Shown: in pieces, positions 11,765 to 23,636 of the stretch | Numbering within the stretch: position 1 is the first letter of the stretch | How the letters are laid out: each line of letters opens with the position of its first letter | Source of the DNA: Liquidambar formosana | Lineage: Eukaryota; Streptophyta; Magnoliopsida; Saxifragales; Altingiaceae | Assembly (NCBI GenBank): GCA_039720395.1 | Contig: CM077826.1 | Location: forward strand, 39,246,087 to 39,310,086 | Direction: 5' to 3' | Length of the DNA stretch: 64,000 bases | Translations under genes and position numbers: made by a program | Notes under the pieces: model-generated | Database searches by the model: none | The model's input: only the letters and a program-made list of their open reading frames with translations | Told to the model about the DNA's origin: nothing

Positions 11765-14700
11765 GGTTAGTCAGTCTGCTCTCTTGTCTGACTGTTGCAT
11801 GTATTACATTTTTTTATGTTTTTTTTTTTTTTTTGAACTTTTCAGGACAAGGGTTCAAATATTCAAGCTTTAGCATCAGAGACCTTTGACGCTTCTCTGT
11901 GTTGGAAGGTATAATATAGTGAACTATTATAACTACTATGCTTCCAGGAACACTGCTGCAGAAGGTGTTACTTTGAGGATAGATCTGTTTGAATTTGTTG
12001 CAAATATTATTTAAAAAGTTAGGTAAATTAGATAGCTACTCACACTAGGATGGTTTTCGTGGTCATATAGTTTTGCTGGTTGAGTTGTTTCACAAGTTAT
12101 GCAAGGATTCATGCAAGAAGACATAACCCAAAACACATGAGTCTCATACTCTATTAATTTTTATGTTGTCTGGGTTGCACACTTAAAATTTGGTTTCAAA
12201 CTTTTTTAAGTGTTTGATAACAAATTGACATGCTTTACTTTCTTATTGGGTTGATTAGCGCATTACAAACTTTTCAGGACATAGGATGGTTAAGATCTAT
12301 TACAAACTTGCCTATTCTGATCAAGGGGGTACTCACTTGCGAAGATGGTAAGATCATGGATTTATTTTATGATATCTGCATCCTCTCTCTCTCTCTCTCT
12401 CTCATCAAAGTACAATATTAATAAAAAATAGGACCTTCGTTCTAGAAACTTGAATCTTACAACCAAAATTTTGTTATTGGTTTCAACTAATTAATTTGTA
12501 GTACTTTTATGACTGAAAAAACTTTTTAATCTCACAACTAAGGAAGTCCATTTGTTACTCGTACATAATTTTTTTCTTTTGTTATTGTCTTTGTCTGTTG
12601 TCACCTCCACCACCAACCCCCCCCCCCCCAAAAAAAAAAAAAAAAGAAAAAGAAAAAAAATGGGTTATGTATAATGGGAATTAGTTCTTGGGATGTCATG
12701 TGTTTGTACTGGGAGATCTTTGTGTTTTTCCATCCAAACAGAGGACACACATATCCGAACTGGACACCCAGCATGTGGTCCAAAAGTCAACCAGTGGCAT
12801 GTCTGGTCAAAGACGCACTGATATCTTCTAATCTCAACATGTGGCTCCTAAGGCTGAGCATACATCTCCTTTCCCCTTGCCTAGGAATCCTCACAGGCGC
12901 ATGCCTCGGGTGGATGCCCATGTTGTTATGGATATCCCACATAATGGATACCCACCTCGATGGTGGAAACTCTCTCCCAAGAATGGAAGCTGAGACAGGT
13001 GAGTTCCCTCAAGTTTCCATTTGAGGTGCTCAGTGCACCATGCCCTAATGCTTGACTCTTTCCTGGGTTGGGAGCAAGGGTGGAGCCAGGATTTGAAATT
13101 GCCCTGGGCTGGATAAAAAACTAAGAAACACACACACACACACATATATATATATATGGAGAGAATCGAGAGATATGGAGAAACTTCCCAAATCACTAGT
13201 GAAATCCCAATGAAAAAACCCACTATTTAGCTTCCCCCCCCCCCCCCCCCTTTTTTTCTTTTACCTGTTGTCTTTCCTTTGGATCGAGAGAACAAGACTG
13301 TAGATTGAGCAGACGAGCACCCTGTGCAAGTGGGCCAGCATTTATCCACTTCTCCCATTTCCCCTTCTTTGTTTTAATTCTGGGCTGCCTTAGCTTTTGT
13401 GCTGATTTTCTATTTTTTTGACCTGGGCTAATATTGAAACCCAATGGAATTAGACAAGTAAAAAAAAATAAAATTGGGTGGGCTACAGCATAGTGTAGCC
13501 TGCTACATACCTTCGCCCCTGGTTGGGAGCAATTCTAGGGAGTTTGATCCTGTGCTTCATGCTTGTTGTGAGGTCTCTAGATTGTGACTTTTCATCATTG
13601 AAATGACTAGAGGTTTTGGCTTGATAGTTGGAGTGGAGACTTGCTAAGGTGAAAGTCATCCTAGGTCTCTTGGGGGCAACACCTCTTGCCTTAGCCTATC
13701 TAGGAGTAAATAAGAATGATGGAGATGTTATCGCATCTTGGTCCATCGTAAACGTGGTTTGCATGCGTACAACACCTAAATAACTAATATGATAGGTATG
13801 CTAGTAGGTATGTGACCTACAGAGCCTCAAGGTATAGGCTAGGCATATAGAGCCTACCTGCCATTCAGTTAGGTCACACTCAGCACCCTCTTTTTTAAGG
13901 CCCAAAAGGCTTCATTTGGAGGTGAGGTCCAGGGGAAATTCAGTATTGAAAGGCACCAAAATATTCTAGAGGTAAGAAGGAGATCTTAGTGATCAGGACT
14001 GAAAATCATGTCTAGAAGATTCCATTTCTTACTACTCTCATATTCAATGTTGTCTTGTTACATGGTTGAATTTTTAGCCTTGTAGATCAGAGTCATTTCC
14101 ATCTCGACCTTTTTGTTTTTCCTAATTGTTGAACAGGCTTGCTGATGAATTCATGTACCACTGGCAGCAATTAAGGCTGTGGAAGTAGGATTTGATGGAA
14201 TTATCGTCTCCAATCAAGGAGCTCGCCAGCTAGATTATGTTCCAGCCTCTATTTCTGTTCTAGAAGAGGTTATCCTCTAATCTGCCCATCATATATATTT
14301 GTTAGTGTAAGATGCAGATATGGGGTTTTAGATGTGCCAAGCAAGGACTTTAATATCGATATCGATGGATATATCGAGGGTCCAAAAATGTGGATATATC
14401 GGATATATCGTTGGATATATCGACAATATCGATATCGTTTTAAAGATATAGTGGATATTATGAGTTAAACATGGATATTTTTATTGAAACTTTGGGAAAC
14501 AATTATTTAAACTCTAATACACAATCTAGCATCAAAAAATTGCAATTTAAATATGTATAATATAAGTATGTGTTGCATAGGGTATAAAAAATATACCGTG
14601 CTAAGTAAATAGATAATAGAAAATTTTGCAAATTCAACATTTAAATGTTATATAACATTGAAATAGATTTTTGTAACATTTAAATAAAGAGTGCTATTAG

Positions 14701-16557
14701 ACCAAAGGCCATTGGTTTGAAATAATATTTTAAATTATGTGAAATACTAAGCATAGTAAAATGTACATATATATGTGAATCCTAACCTATTCTAATGTGT
14801 AAAAATTTCACCAGCAATCGGCAAAAGGGCATTTAAACATGGCAGTGTCGATATATTGAACGATATCAGCGATATATCTTCGATATCAGCGATATATCTT
14901 CGATATATTCGATATATCTTCGATATTTTCGATATATCTTCGATATCAGCGATATATCTTCGATATATCGCTGATATCGTTCGATATTTTTTTTTTTGAA
15001 AATTCTTCAATTTCGCAACAATATATCGTATCGTTGCCCTCCGATATGGCGATATATCGCGATATATCGTCGATATATCGCGATTTTTAAGTCCATGGTG
15101 CCAAGTACAAATATATCCAAACCTGTATCGTAAGTAATAGTTATGCAGACTTTTTTCTTTGTTTTATATTAAAATGCATATAAGAAAAGTCACACTCACA
15201 TCTGTGAACAATTTTTAATTAGTTAATAACTTCTCTACATTTTCTTCTTTCATTTTATAAAACTAAGTTTGCGTGGGAAGGCTGATCAACCAAGTTCATG
15301 AGAGAGAATATAAAACTTTGCGCTGTCCGTGTAGTTGCAATGTACATATGCTATTGCACTTGGCTTTACAAGTTTAGTGGTGATGCCCAAGGGTAGGCTC
15401 CTACAATTGGGTAGTGGTGTGTACAGAAAATTGTCTCATAAGGTTTTGCACTTGGCTTTACAAGTTTAGTTGTGATACCCACGTGTGGGCTTCTACAGTT
15501 GGGTAGTGGTGTGTACAGAAAACTGTCATAGGGTGTGAATTAAGAATTTATAAGCAATTTGAGAACAAGAAATATACGTGTTGATGAATGTCTTCCACAT
15601 AACTTTTTCTCTTAGACATGGATGCATCTTGTGTTAAAGAATTTATTAGTACGCTCTTTAGCAACACATATTCAGTCAGCAATAGAAAAATACTAATTCA
15701 AAACAATGTAAGCATATTTATGCCTGGGGTTGCAGGTGGTTCAAGCTGTTGGAGGGAAAGTTCCTGTTCTTTTTGATGGCGGAGTGAGGCGGGGAACAGA
15801 CATTTTCAAGGCACTAGCCCTTGGGGCACAAGCTGTTCTTGTAAGATCTTTGCCAACATCCATTCAATATGTATACCATGTAGATGTCATGTCACCGTAA
15901 TAGATCTCTCCAGTGTAACATTAAGCATCTCATTGGCTTAACAGTTAACATAGCAGAATGAGTGTCTCCTTCCATCAAGCACTCGTGCAATAATTGGCTG
16001 AAATGATAACCCCAAGAGGTGCTTGAAACGATGTGATGGTAGTGTGCGATACAGCTCCATGAGACTAGGAAGCTGTAATTCTTTTAACTTAATGCTCAAA
16101 TGGAGACCTTAATTTGGCACCTTTTGTAAAATAAAAAAAAAACTCTTTTGCCCAATCCTCCTTTCTAAAAACTGACAGCTCTAGAGTATATTGGAGCTTG
16201 GGATCATTGAATATGTTTTTATAGGTAATTAAGGTGTTTGGGTATCGTGAAAAGCACCAATGATCTCTCTCTCTCTCAATTTTTTAGTTGGTGTCAGAAT
16301 TTTAAAACCGCTGCCCCTGCTATGTCCCTCGGCATTTGCCTCCACTTTTCTTTGGCAATTGATCAATTTTCCTGCAGGTTGGAAGGCCTGTAATCTATGG
16401 GCTGGCGGCAAAGGGAGAATATGGGGTGAGAAGGGTCATTGAAATGCTGAAGGATGAGCTTGAGCTCTCTATGGCTCTTTCTGGCTGTCCTAGTGTGAAG
16501 GATATTACTAGGAGCCACGTGAGGACAGAGCGAGACAGACTCCAATCCATGCTTTAA
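9480..16557 (+). CDS. HAOX: (S)-2-hydroxy-acid oxidase (GLO/HAOX-like), copy 1, active-site His replaced by Gln
   Basis: This is an FMN-dependent alpha-hydroxy-acid oxidase of peroxisomes. Family members oxidise glycolate or longer 2-hydroxy acids to 2-oxo acids plus H2O2. Eleven exons join in frame to 364 codons: 9480-9622, 9720-9844, 9924-9970, 10042-10119, 10256-10380, 10601-10658, 11846-11908, 12278-12347, 14168-14268, 15736-15840, 16378-16557. Conserved blocks are [13 protein letters not shown] (21-33), [50 protein letters not shown] and [20 protein letters not shown]. The end [14 protein letters not shown] matches HAOX-type proteins; SML is a PTS1-like signal. The motif that is SNHGARQ in the family reads SNQGARQ here (Gln253, codon CAA), at the position of spinach His254, the catalytic base. 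No frameshift or stop is seen, so it may be translated but inactive. It differs from copy 2 at 43 residues (88% identical). The intron 9 donor is GTTATC. Confidence 0.9.
10857..10889. repeat. (GA)n microsatellite, HAOX copy 1 intron 6
   Basis: An uninterrupted GA run lies in the intron. A shorter inverted counterpart appears in the chimeric fragment near 45,190-45,211. Confidence 0.9.
11121..11144. repeat. (CT)n microsatellite, HAOX copy 1 intron 6
   Basis: This is a CT run within intron 6. Its reverse complement is the GA run at about 44,923-44,951 in the inverted part of the chimeric fragment, where the array is longer. Confidence 0.85.
11665..11762. repeat. Compound CA / (GA)n microsatellite, HAOX copy 1 intron 6
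   Basis: CA-rich and CATA-rich units lead into a pure GA run of about 48 bp. It ends about 85 bp before exon 7. The frames predicted here are low-complexity artefacts. Confidence 0.9.
12690..14030. other. ~1.3 kb insertion in HAOX copy 1 intron 8, unidentified
   Basis: Intron 8 is 1820 bp in copy 1 but 559 bp in copy 2. The flanks match: both have a C-homopolymer on the left and TGTCTTGTTACATGGTTG on the right. The extra block has higher GC than the surrounding intron. It includes a CA/TA repeat near 13,126-13,156, a C/T homopolymer near 13,236-13,258 and no convincing coding frame. I did not find clear terminal repeats. A degraded transposon fragment is the likeliest explanation. Confidence 0.5.
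14342..15097. mobile_element. hAT-type MITE (756 bp) in HAOX copy 1 intron 9
   Basis: A perfect 8-bp duplication GTGCCAAG flanks the element (14334-14341 and 15098-15105). The ends are imperfect inverted repeats: CAAGGACTTTAATATCG on the left and CATGGACTTAAAAATCG as the reverse complement of the right. The same position in copy 2 (GATGTGCCAACATATCC near 23,140) is unoccupied. Eight-bp duplications and short TIRs point to hAT. Both ends carry dense CGATATATCG-type palindromes (14,355-14,440 and 14,850-15,085). No transposase is present. Confidence 0.85.
14850..15085. repeat. Palindromic GATATATC tandem array inside the hAT MITE
   Basis: Units of the form TTCGATATCAGCGATATATC repeat several times, and each contains nested palindromes. 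A shorter related array lies at the other end of the element (14,355-14,440). The single-stranded form could make long hairpins. Confidence 0.85.
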
Positions 16558-18731
16558 ATTTGTTCCAGAGCACTAGCTGGAATATTGTAATCATATATAT
16601 CCAAATGAAATTATGGGATGGAGTTTTCTTATCACATAATTTACCATTGATATGCATGCATATTCCATGTCTTTTTCGATCTCATGTATAAATATGTATC
16701 CTTGATGGAACTGAAACTTACAAATTAGTCATTTTAATTGCAATAGACGCTTTTTTTTTTTGGGACATTCAGTAGATTAGAACTTTCGTGGTCTGTTCCA
16801 TAGTGTGCAAAAGGTACCTGTAGGCCAAGACAACTATTGTAGATTAAATGTTGACACTGTTCAATTAATAAATTGTTTTCTCTTGGATATAAATGGAGCA
16901 GAAACGTACACCCCATTTGTTTGAATCTATCTGAAACTGCAAATTTATGGAGGTTGCATATGGAGCTTCAAAAACATATGCCCTCTGTTTGATTTGCAAG
17001 CTTAATACCATACTTTATTGATGACATTGTGCATTCAAAATGATGGAAGTTGGATTTCTTGAGACTCTGGACTGCTTTTTGTTCTGTTTTTCCTCTTGTG
17101 AATGTTTTAGGCAAACTGTTTTTATACTTTCAAAGCGACCTCCAAACGACACTTTTATTCATCCTTTCAGAAACTCACCATTAAAAAGCAAAAAGCGCCA
17201 ATTGTGAAGTAATCGTGGAAAACGACACCCAAGCTCACTGCCTTCAGAAGTAGCACTAAAATGATACGAATGCAAATGGGTTGGTTTTGTCGAGCATGAA
17301 TCACAACCAAACTGTTAATGCCTTAATGGAGCTAATGGGTTGGGGATTTGAGGGATCGGTTGAACCTGCCCAAATCAAGAAAAAAACAAAGAAACAAATA
17401 AAAAAAAAACACGAAAACAATCTTCCTGAGGTGATAAGATGAAATGTCATTTTCCCAAAAGCAAGAGTAGAGATTTTCCTTTGGAACTTTGGTTGTCATT
17501 TTCCCAAATATCACATTTATGTTTGCACTGGTCTTGTGAGGCTTATCTTTTGTAAAACCCACCGTTGGATTACATGTTCCTCCCATACAGGTCATATTTG
17601 CCAAATATCAAGTTGATTAATTGCAGATTCAGAGTCACTTCATCCATAAATGTGAGATCTTTCATTGCCCATGAATTTTGAGTTTATGGATCAGTTGGCT
17701 ACTGGGGTCTGATCAATGTGATATTTGGTATGCATGAGAATTTTGTAAAAAATTGTGTGAAATTATATTTTCCTACTTGTGACCCTATAAACACACCCAT
17801 ATTGTTTGTTTTTGTTATGCAGTATCATTTTGAAGCTTTTGGCTATATCCTACTCTGTTCATGATGTTCTAACATTTTAATAAGATTTATGTTTTCACCA
17901 ATATTTCTTTCGTACGTTTTACGTTTATTGTTCACAAATACTTTTCTTTACAAGGGGTAATTTGTGTTATTAGATACTGGTGCGACTAATTTTCGTATTG
18001 GCAGCTGGGATTGGTTAATTTGGTTATCATATGGACAAATCATTTGTGGTGTATATTTTGGCAATATGTTAGATTTTACCATTGTTTAAGGTTTTAGTAG
18101 AGTGGATGTGTTGTTCAATGACTTCGGCTATGATTCATCAAAGTATGAATTAATTAAATTTATAAATGGATGAGAAGATGGGTAGAGATTGTCTAGATGT
18201 GATCCATGTGTTGGGGAGATGGGGTAGTCCAAAATCTAAGCCTATTGGTGGTGAGCCCATTACTTGTATATTAAGACACTTTCTTTCTTCTATTCTTCCG
18301 ATGTGGGACAAACCCACACATGAACCTCAACACCGTGTGCACTTTTATAGTGAGTTCTGCGCAATATTGGCATGTTTAGACAACCCATGGAAATTGAAGT
18401 GCTCCAAAAGACATCTTATGTATAGCTTTACCCTAGAATTCCATTGTCATGAATGAGGCCATTGCAGGAAATGGCAGCCATCATCACAAACGAGTGTAAA
18501 AAATTCAAAGAGTCATTTTATGAAAGCCTAAAATTAATAATATGCAATCAGTGTGGTAATGGCCTGATTCATGATGATTCAAACCAATGGTATGTAAAAG
18601 ACAATGGAGCCATTTAATTTCCATAGGATGTACAAACGTGGTGTTACCAGTTTTTATGGTACTTAATTAAAATTTATGCAGTTAAATCTTGCTTAAGATC
18701 AATGTGCAGTTAAATCTTGCTTCCAGGATAA
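16558..18731. other. Spacer between tandem HAOX genes
   Basis: 3' flank homology to copy 2 runs to about 17,070 (matching to about 26,390). Upstream homology to copy 1 starts near 17,800. The 17,100-17,800 stretch has no gene and carries a repeat-like block (17,540-17,710) similar to 51,360-51,530. As in copy 1, the ATG of copy 2 is preceded by a splice-acceptor-like TGCTTCCAG|GATAA. Confidence 0.5.
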
Positions 18732-21700
18732 ATGGCAGAGGATCTAGTCAATGTGAAAGAGTTTCAAGAATTGGCTCGGCAAGCCCTTCCCAAGATGTAC
18801 TACGACTTTTACACTGGGGGAGCTGAGGACGAGTACACACTTAGGGAGAATGTGGACGCGTTTTGCAGAATCCAGTAATGTGTTTAACCTGTTATGGTTA
18901 ATGTAGCAAACAGGATACACCTTATGCCATCTTACTTCCATTTTGTTATGGCTTCTCAGGATTCAACCAAGAATTCTTGTAGATGTGAGCAAAATAGATA
19001 TGTCAACCACTGTATTGGGCTACAATATGTCAGCGCCCATTATGATTGCCCCAACTTCTTTGCATAAGTTGGGTCACTCTGAAGGTTTGAATCCTCTTCA
19101 AAGAGTTTTCAGTTGAGATTGGTATGTAATTCTGATTCAACTATCCATCTTTGTTTATTCCAGGTGAGGTGGCGACAGCCAGAGCAGCAGCTGCATGTAA
19201 CACAATAATGGTACAATTGTATATTATCTAATATTGAGATTATTTTCTTACTATAGTCTATAGGTGCTCAAATTCTGAATTAATTTTCACTGTAGGTGTT
19301 ATCCTTTACGTCTTCCTGCACTGTGGAGGAGGTTGCTTCCAGCTGCAATGCTATTCGGTTCTTTCAATTATATGTATGCTTTTTTTCTCGAGTTCCTGTA
19401 AGGCTGTAATTTAAAGTTTTCCATGTACACCTCTATCTTTATTTTGAAGCTGGGATCCCGTTGTAGGTACTGAACTCATAATTTGGTATTCCTCCACGTA
19501 TAGGCATATAAGAGACGCGACGTGTCAGCTCAGCTAGTGCAGAGAGCTGAAAGAAATGGATACAAGGCTATTATTCTAACTGCTGATAGTCCAAGACTTG
19601 GTCGAAGGGAGGCAGATATTAAGAACAGGTGAAGATAATCTTGCTACTCCTTTTTTTTCCTCCCATTATACTTGAAATCGCCATCTTAATTGGTATTGTA
19701 TGCTTTACTTTAAGAGGTTAGAACACTGGTAAATAGTGTGCATCATCATAATAAATTGTTTCTTTTACTCTCATATTGACCCTAATCTCTATCCTATGCA
19801 TAAACTTGGAAACATAACCATGATAACTTCTGCAGAATGATTGCACCCAAGTTGAAGAACCTTGAAAGACTTTTGTCAACTGAAGTTGTTTCTGTGAGTG
19901 AACTAGTTTGTATTCCCAATTTTTCCATTACGAATGCCTTGAAACAATGTAAAACGTTATTCTGCCTACAATATTGATATGTAAGAAACTTTTCTGCACC
20001 ACTTTTTCTGACCAGTACAAGAGGGTGATCAGGCTTCTTTCTGCAATATATGTTTGCATTTGATGCACTCTCTTTTGCTGCATACACATTCACATCCCAC
20101 CGAGAGAGGTGTATCTTTACTGTTCAATGAGAAAACTGGGCTTCATGACTCTAAAAACTGCTTCTTATTAACCTCCAGATTTAATTGGTATTAAGCTTGC
20201 ATGGTTTAAGGGTACAACATTTAACAGAAAAGATCATTTTTCTTGAACAACTCAAAACCTTGTTTGTACACACCACTAATTTTGATTTTGATTTTTTTTT
20301 GATTTTTAAGATTTAAGAAAATATATATGATTTTTATGAAAATTGGTCGCGATGTCCATTAGGAAATGTCATTTTGAACAACTTTGCAAAAAAAAAGTTT
20401 TTCCAAAATCTATAGTTTAAGTTGATTTTTGGGCAAAAAATCTCATGTATACATGCTTCTCCCCACCCCCCCCCCCCCACTCCGTTTTTTTCTCTCTCCC
20501 ATACCGTAACTGCCATATCCCTTCTGTCTTACCCATCTCTCTGTTAAAGCAAAATCAGAGATAAAAAAGTTCCTTGAAAATTCAAACTACAACTCAAGTA
20601 TATGCACATCAAGTATTGTGCTAGTTCTGAGATTTTTTTTCTCCATATTTGAACGTGAACAGATTAATTATCTCATGTTCTAATGTTTTTTTCATCAGAT
20701 TTTGTTTGAAGTATTGCATTTATTAGTTCAATATACTTGCTGTAGATTTGAGGTCAGTTCTTGTCTGTGATATGCAAGTCACTTCTGCCTACTATAAGCC
20801 ATATGTCAGACATGACACTTGTGTCCACTGGTGTTTTCCATTTCTTTGGCCTTTATAAATATGTGCACTATTTTTCCATAAATGAAATGTATGGTGGAAC
20901 AAGTCAGAAGGCATTTCTATTGTTGGAACCCACAATAAAGTTACTCCATCCGTCCCATATAGATAGGCCAAGTTTGACAAAACACGCAGTTTAAGAAATG
21001 CCATCATTACTTTGACTTGTCATTAAATAAACTCCATCTTATCAAAAATGCCCTCTCTTGTTGACAGTAATTATTGAAGTAATAAAGGGTAATATAGGAA
21101 AGTTCAAAAAAATTATAGTTTGACTTTTCAAAATGGACAAAAATTTTGGGACACAAAAAGTAGCAAAAATGGCCCATCTTTGTGGGACAGAGGGAGTATT
21201 ATTTCTTCATAATGTGAGATATATGTTTTGATGTCTTGATGCTTTTATTTTACATTTTGAAACCGTCTCTGCATGGTTCATCCAAATGCACGCACATGAG
21301 AGAGAGAGAGAGAGAGATTGAGAGATAGACCTGAATCATTGTGCACATAGGGATGGAGCCAGAAATTTCCTTCAGGGGAGGTGAACTTTGGTTGGTTGTT
21401 AGTACTTTATGCTCATTCTAAAAACTGAAGAAGCTTTAGTTAAAAAATTTTCTTTTATCTTGTGATTTTGAGGTGAAAAAAAATTACAAAAATTTATAAT
21501 TCATTGATAAATCATATTTCAAATTTTCAATGGGAGACAATGGAGAAAGCATTAGGTTTCTCTTAGTGAAATGAGAGATTGTGAGGATTGGGACTTTTAT
21601 AAAGAGGAAAAAGTAAAAAATCAGAGGGGTGTGAAAAAAAAATAAATGAAGGGGGTTAACAAAATTTAGGTGAGGCAAATCTAAAATATCAAAAAAGTTT

Positions 21701-23604
21701 AGGTAATAAAATTTTTACTTAACAAAAGCAATGGAGGCAGCTGCTCCCCCTCAACAGGCCTGCCTCCGTCCTTGTGTGCACAGATAATAGTTTTTTGATA
21801 GTCCACTCTCTGATTTGACTACTGCTTGTGTTAAATTTATTTGGTTTTGTTTTGTTTTGTTTTTTTTTTTTTGAAAACTTTTGCAGGATGAGGGTTCAAA
21901 TCTTGAAGCTTATGCATCAGCGACATTTGATCCTTCTCTGTGTTGGAAGGTATACTATATTGAACAATTTTGGTTACTATGCTTCGATCAAACCTGTAGT
22001 GGAAGGCGTTACTTTGAAGTTTGAATCTATATCTTCTTTTACTTTCATGGTAATATCATTTAAAAAGTCACGTGAAATTCTGAAATATATAAGCTACTCA
22101 CAATGGAACGGTTTTTGTAGTCATATGGTTTTGTTGGTAGAGTTGTTTCACAACTTAATGCAATTGTTCAGGCAGGAAGATATAACCTAAAGGACTGAAT
22201 CTCATACTCTCGCTTATTTTCATGTTGCTTGGGTTTGACTCTTATAAGTTTGGTTTCTAACTATTCCAAGTGTTAGAAACTAAAATCAAGGTTTCACAAT
22301 GATGTGCTTTACTTTCCTATTGGGTTGATTAGTGCAATAAAACCTTTGCAGGACATAGGATGGTTACAATCTATTACAAAGTTGCCAATTCTAATCAAGG
22401 GAGTGCTCACTTGTGAAGATGGTAAGATTGTGGCTTTAATTTATGATATTTTCTGCCTTTTTTTTCCCTGTACATTATAAATCAGAAATAGAAACTTTTT
22501 TCCTCTGAAAAAGTATAGTGTTCTATCAAAATTTTGGTATTGTATTTGCAGAAATTACATGAATGACTATTGATGAAGCCATTTCAATCACAAAATTTAT
22601 CCTTTATATGATATTTTTCCCCTTTACAACACTTTCTGAAGGAAAATGTTTTTTAGAGCCTTAACATGATTGAAAAATAGAAGGAACTCTGTTTGTTAAT
22701 AATTTTTTTTTCATCATCTTCTTTGTCTAATTGTCACACCCTCCCCCCCCCCCCCCCCCACCCATGGGGTGGCTGTTTCCCTTGGTGTTATGACGGAATT
22801 CTAATTCTTGTTAGTCTTATTTAATATTTTGTGTAGCGCCTTAAGAAATCCATTTCAATGCTGTCTTGTTACATGGTTGGATTTTAGTTTTGCAGATCAC
22901 AGTAGTATCCTTCTCCACTTTTTTGTTTTTTCCCATAGTTGAACAGGCTTCATGATGAATTGATGTAATACCATTGGCAGCAATAAAGGCTATGGAAGTG
23001 GGAGTTGATGGGATCATTGTCTCCAATCATGGAGCTCGCCAGCTAGATTATGTTCCAGCCTCTATTTCTGTTCTAGAAGAGGTGATTCTCTAATCTGCCC
23101 ACCATGTATGTTGGTATAAGATGTGCATATGGGGTTTTGGATGTGCCAACATATCCAATCTCATAGCATAAGTAATAATTTTGCACCTTTTTTTTTTCTT
23201 TCATGGTTTTATAGTTAAAAGCATATAGGAAGAGACACTCACATGTGTGAACAGATTTGAATTGATTAATTAGCTTTACATTTTCTACTTTTGTTTTATA
23301 GCTCGCCCTAATCTGACTGCTTCTTTAGCTCCCACCCACCCCCTCTTTTTATTTATTTATTTATTTCACAAAACAAAAATCAACCTCCTAATTTTGGTTT
23401 CTGCTTATGCTTTGTCAAACAACTCTATAGCTTCTAATTTTACATACAGATGATGCGCATGCGTTCTCAGGCCCGATGTTTTTAAAGGTGAAAGCATTAT
23501 GCGAGGTGTTTTACTCCTTACAAAGTGACGCGTAAGCCTCAAGGCATAAGGCATAAGCCTTTTAATTAGTAATTTTCATTTAAAAAAAAAAAAAAAAAAA
23601 AAAA

Positions 23605-23636
<32 letters not shown>

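Noticed and set aside
22981..23081. Possible exon 9 start at the upstream TTGAACAG|GCTT acceptor
   Set aside because: In both HAOX copies this start brings in-frame TGA codons. The downstream GGCAG|CAAT acceptor keeps phase and family length.
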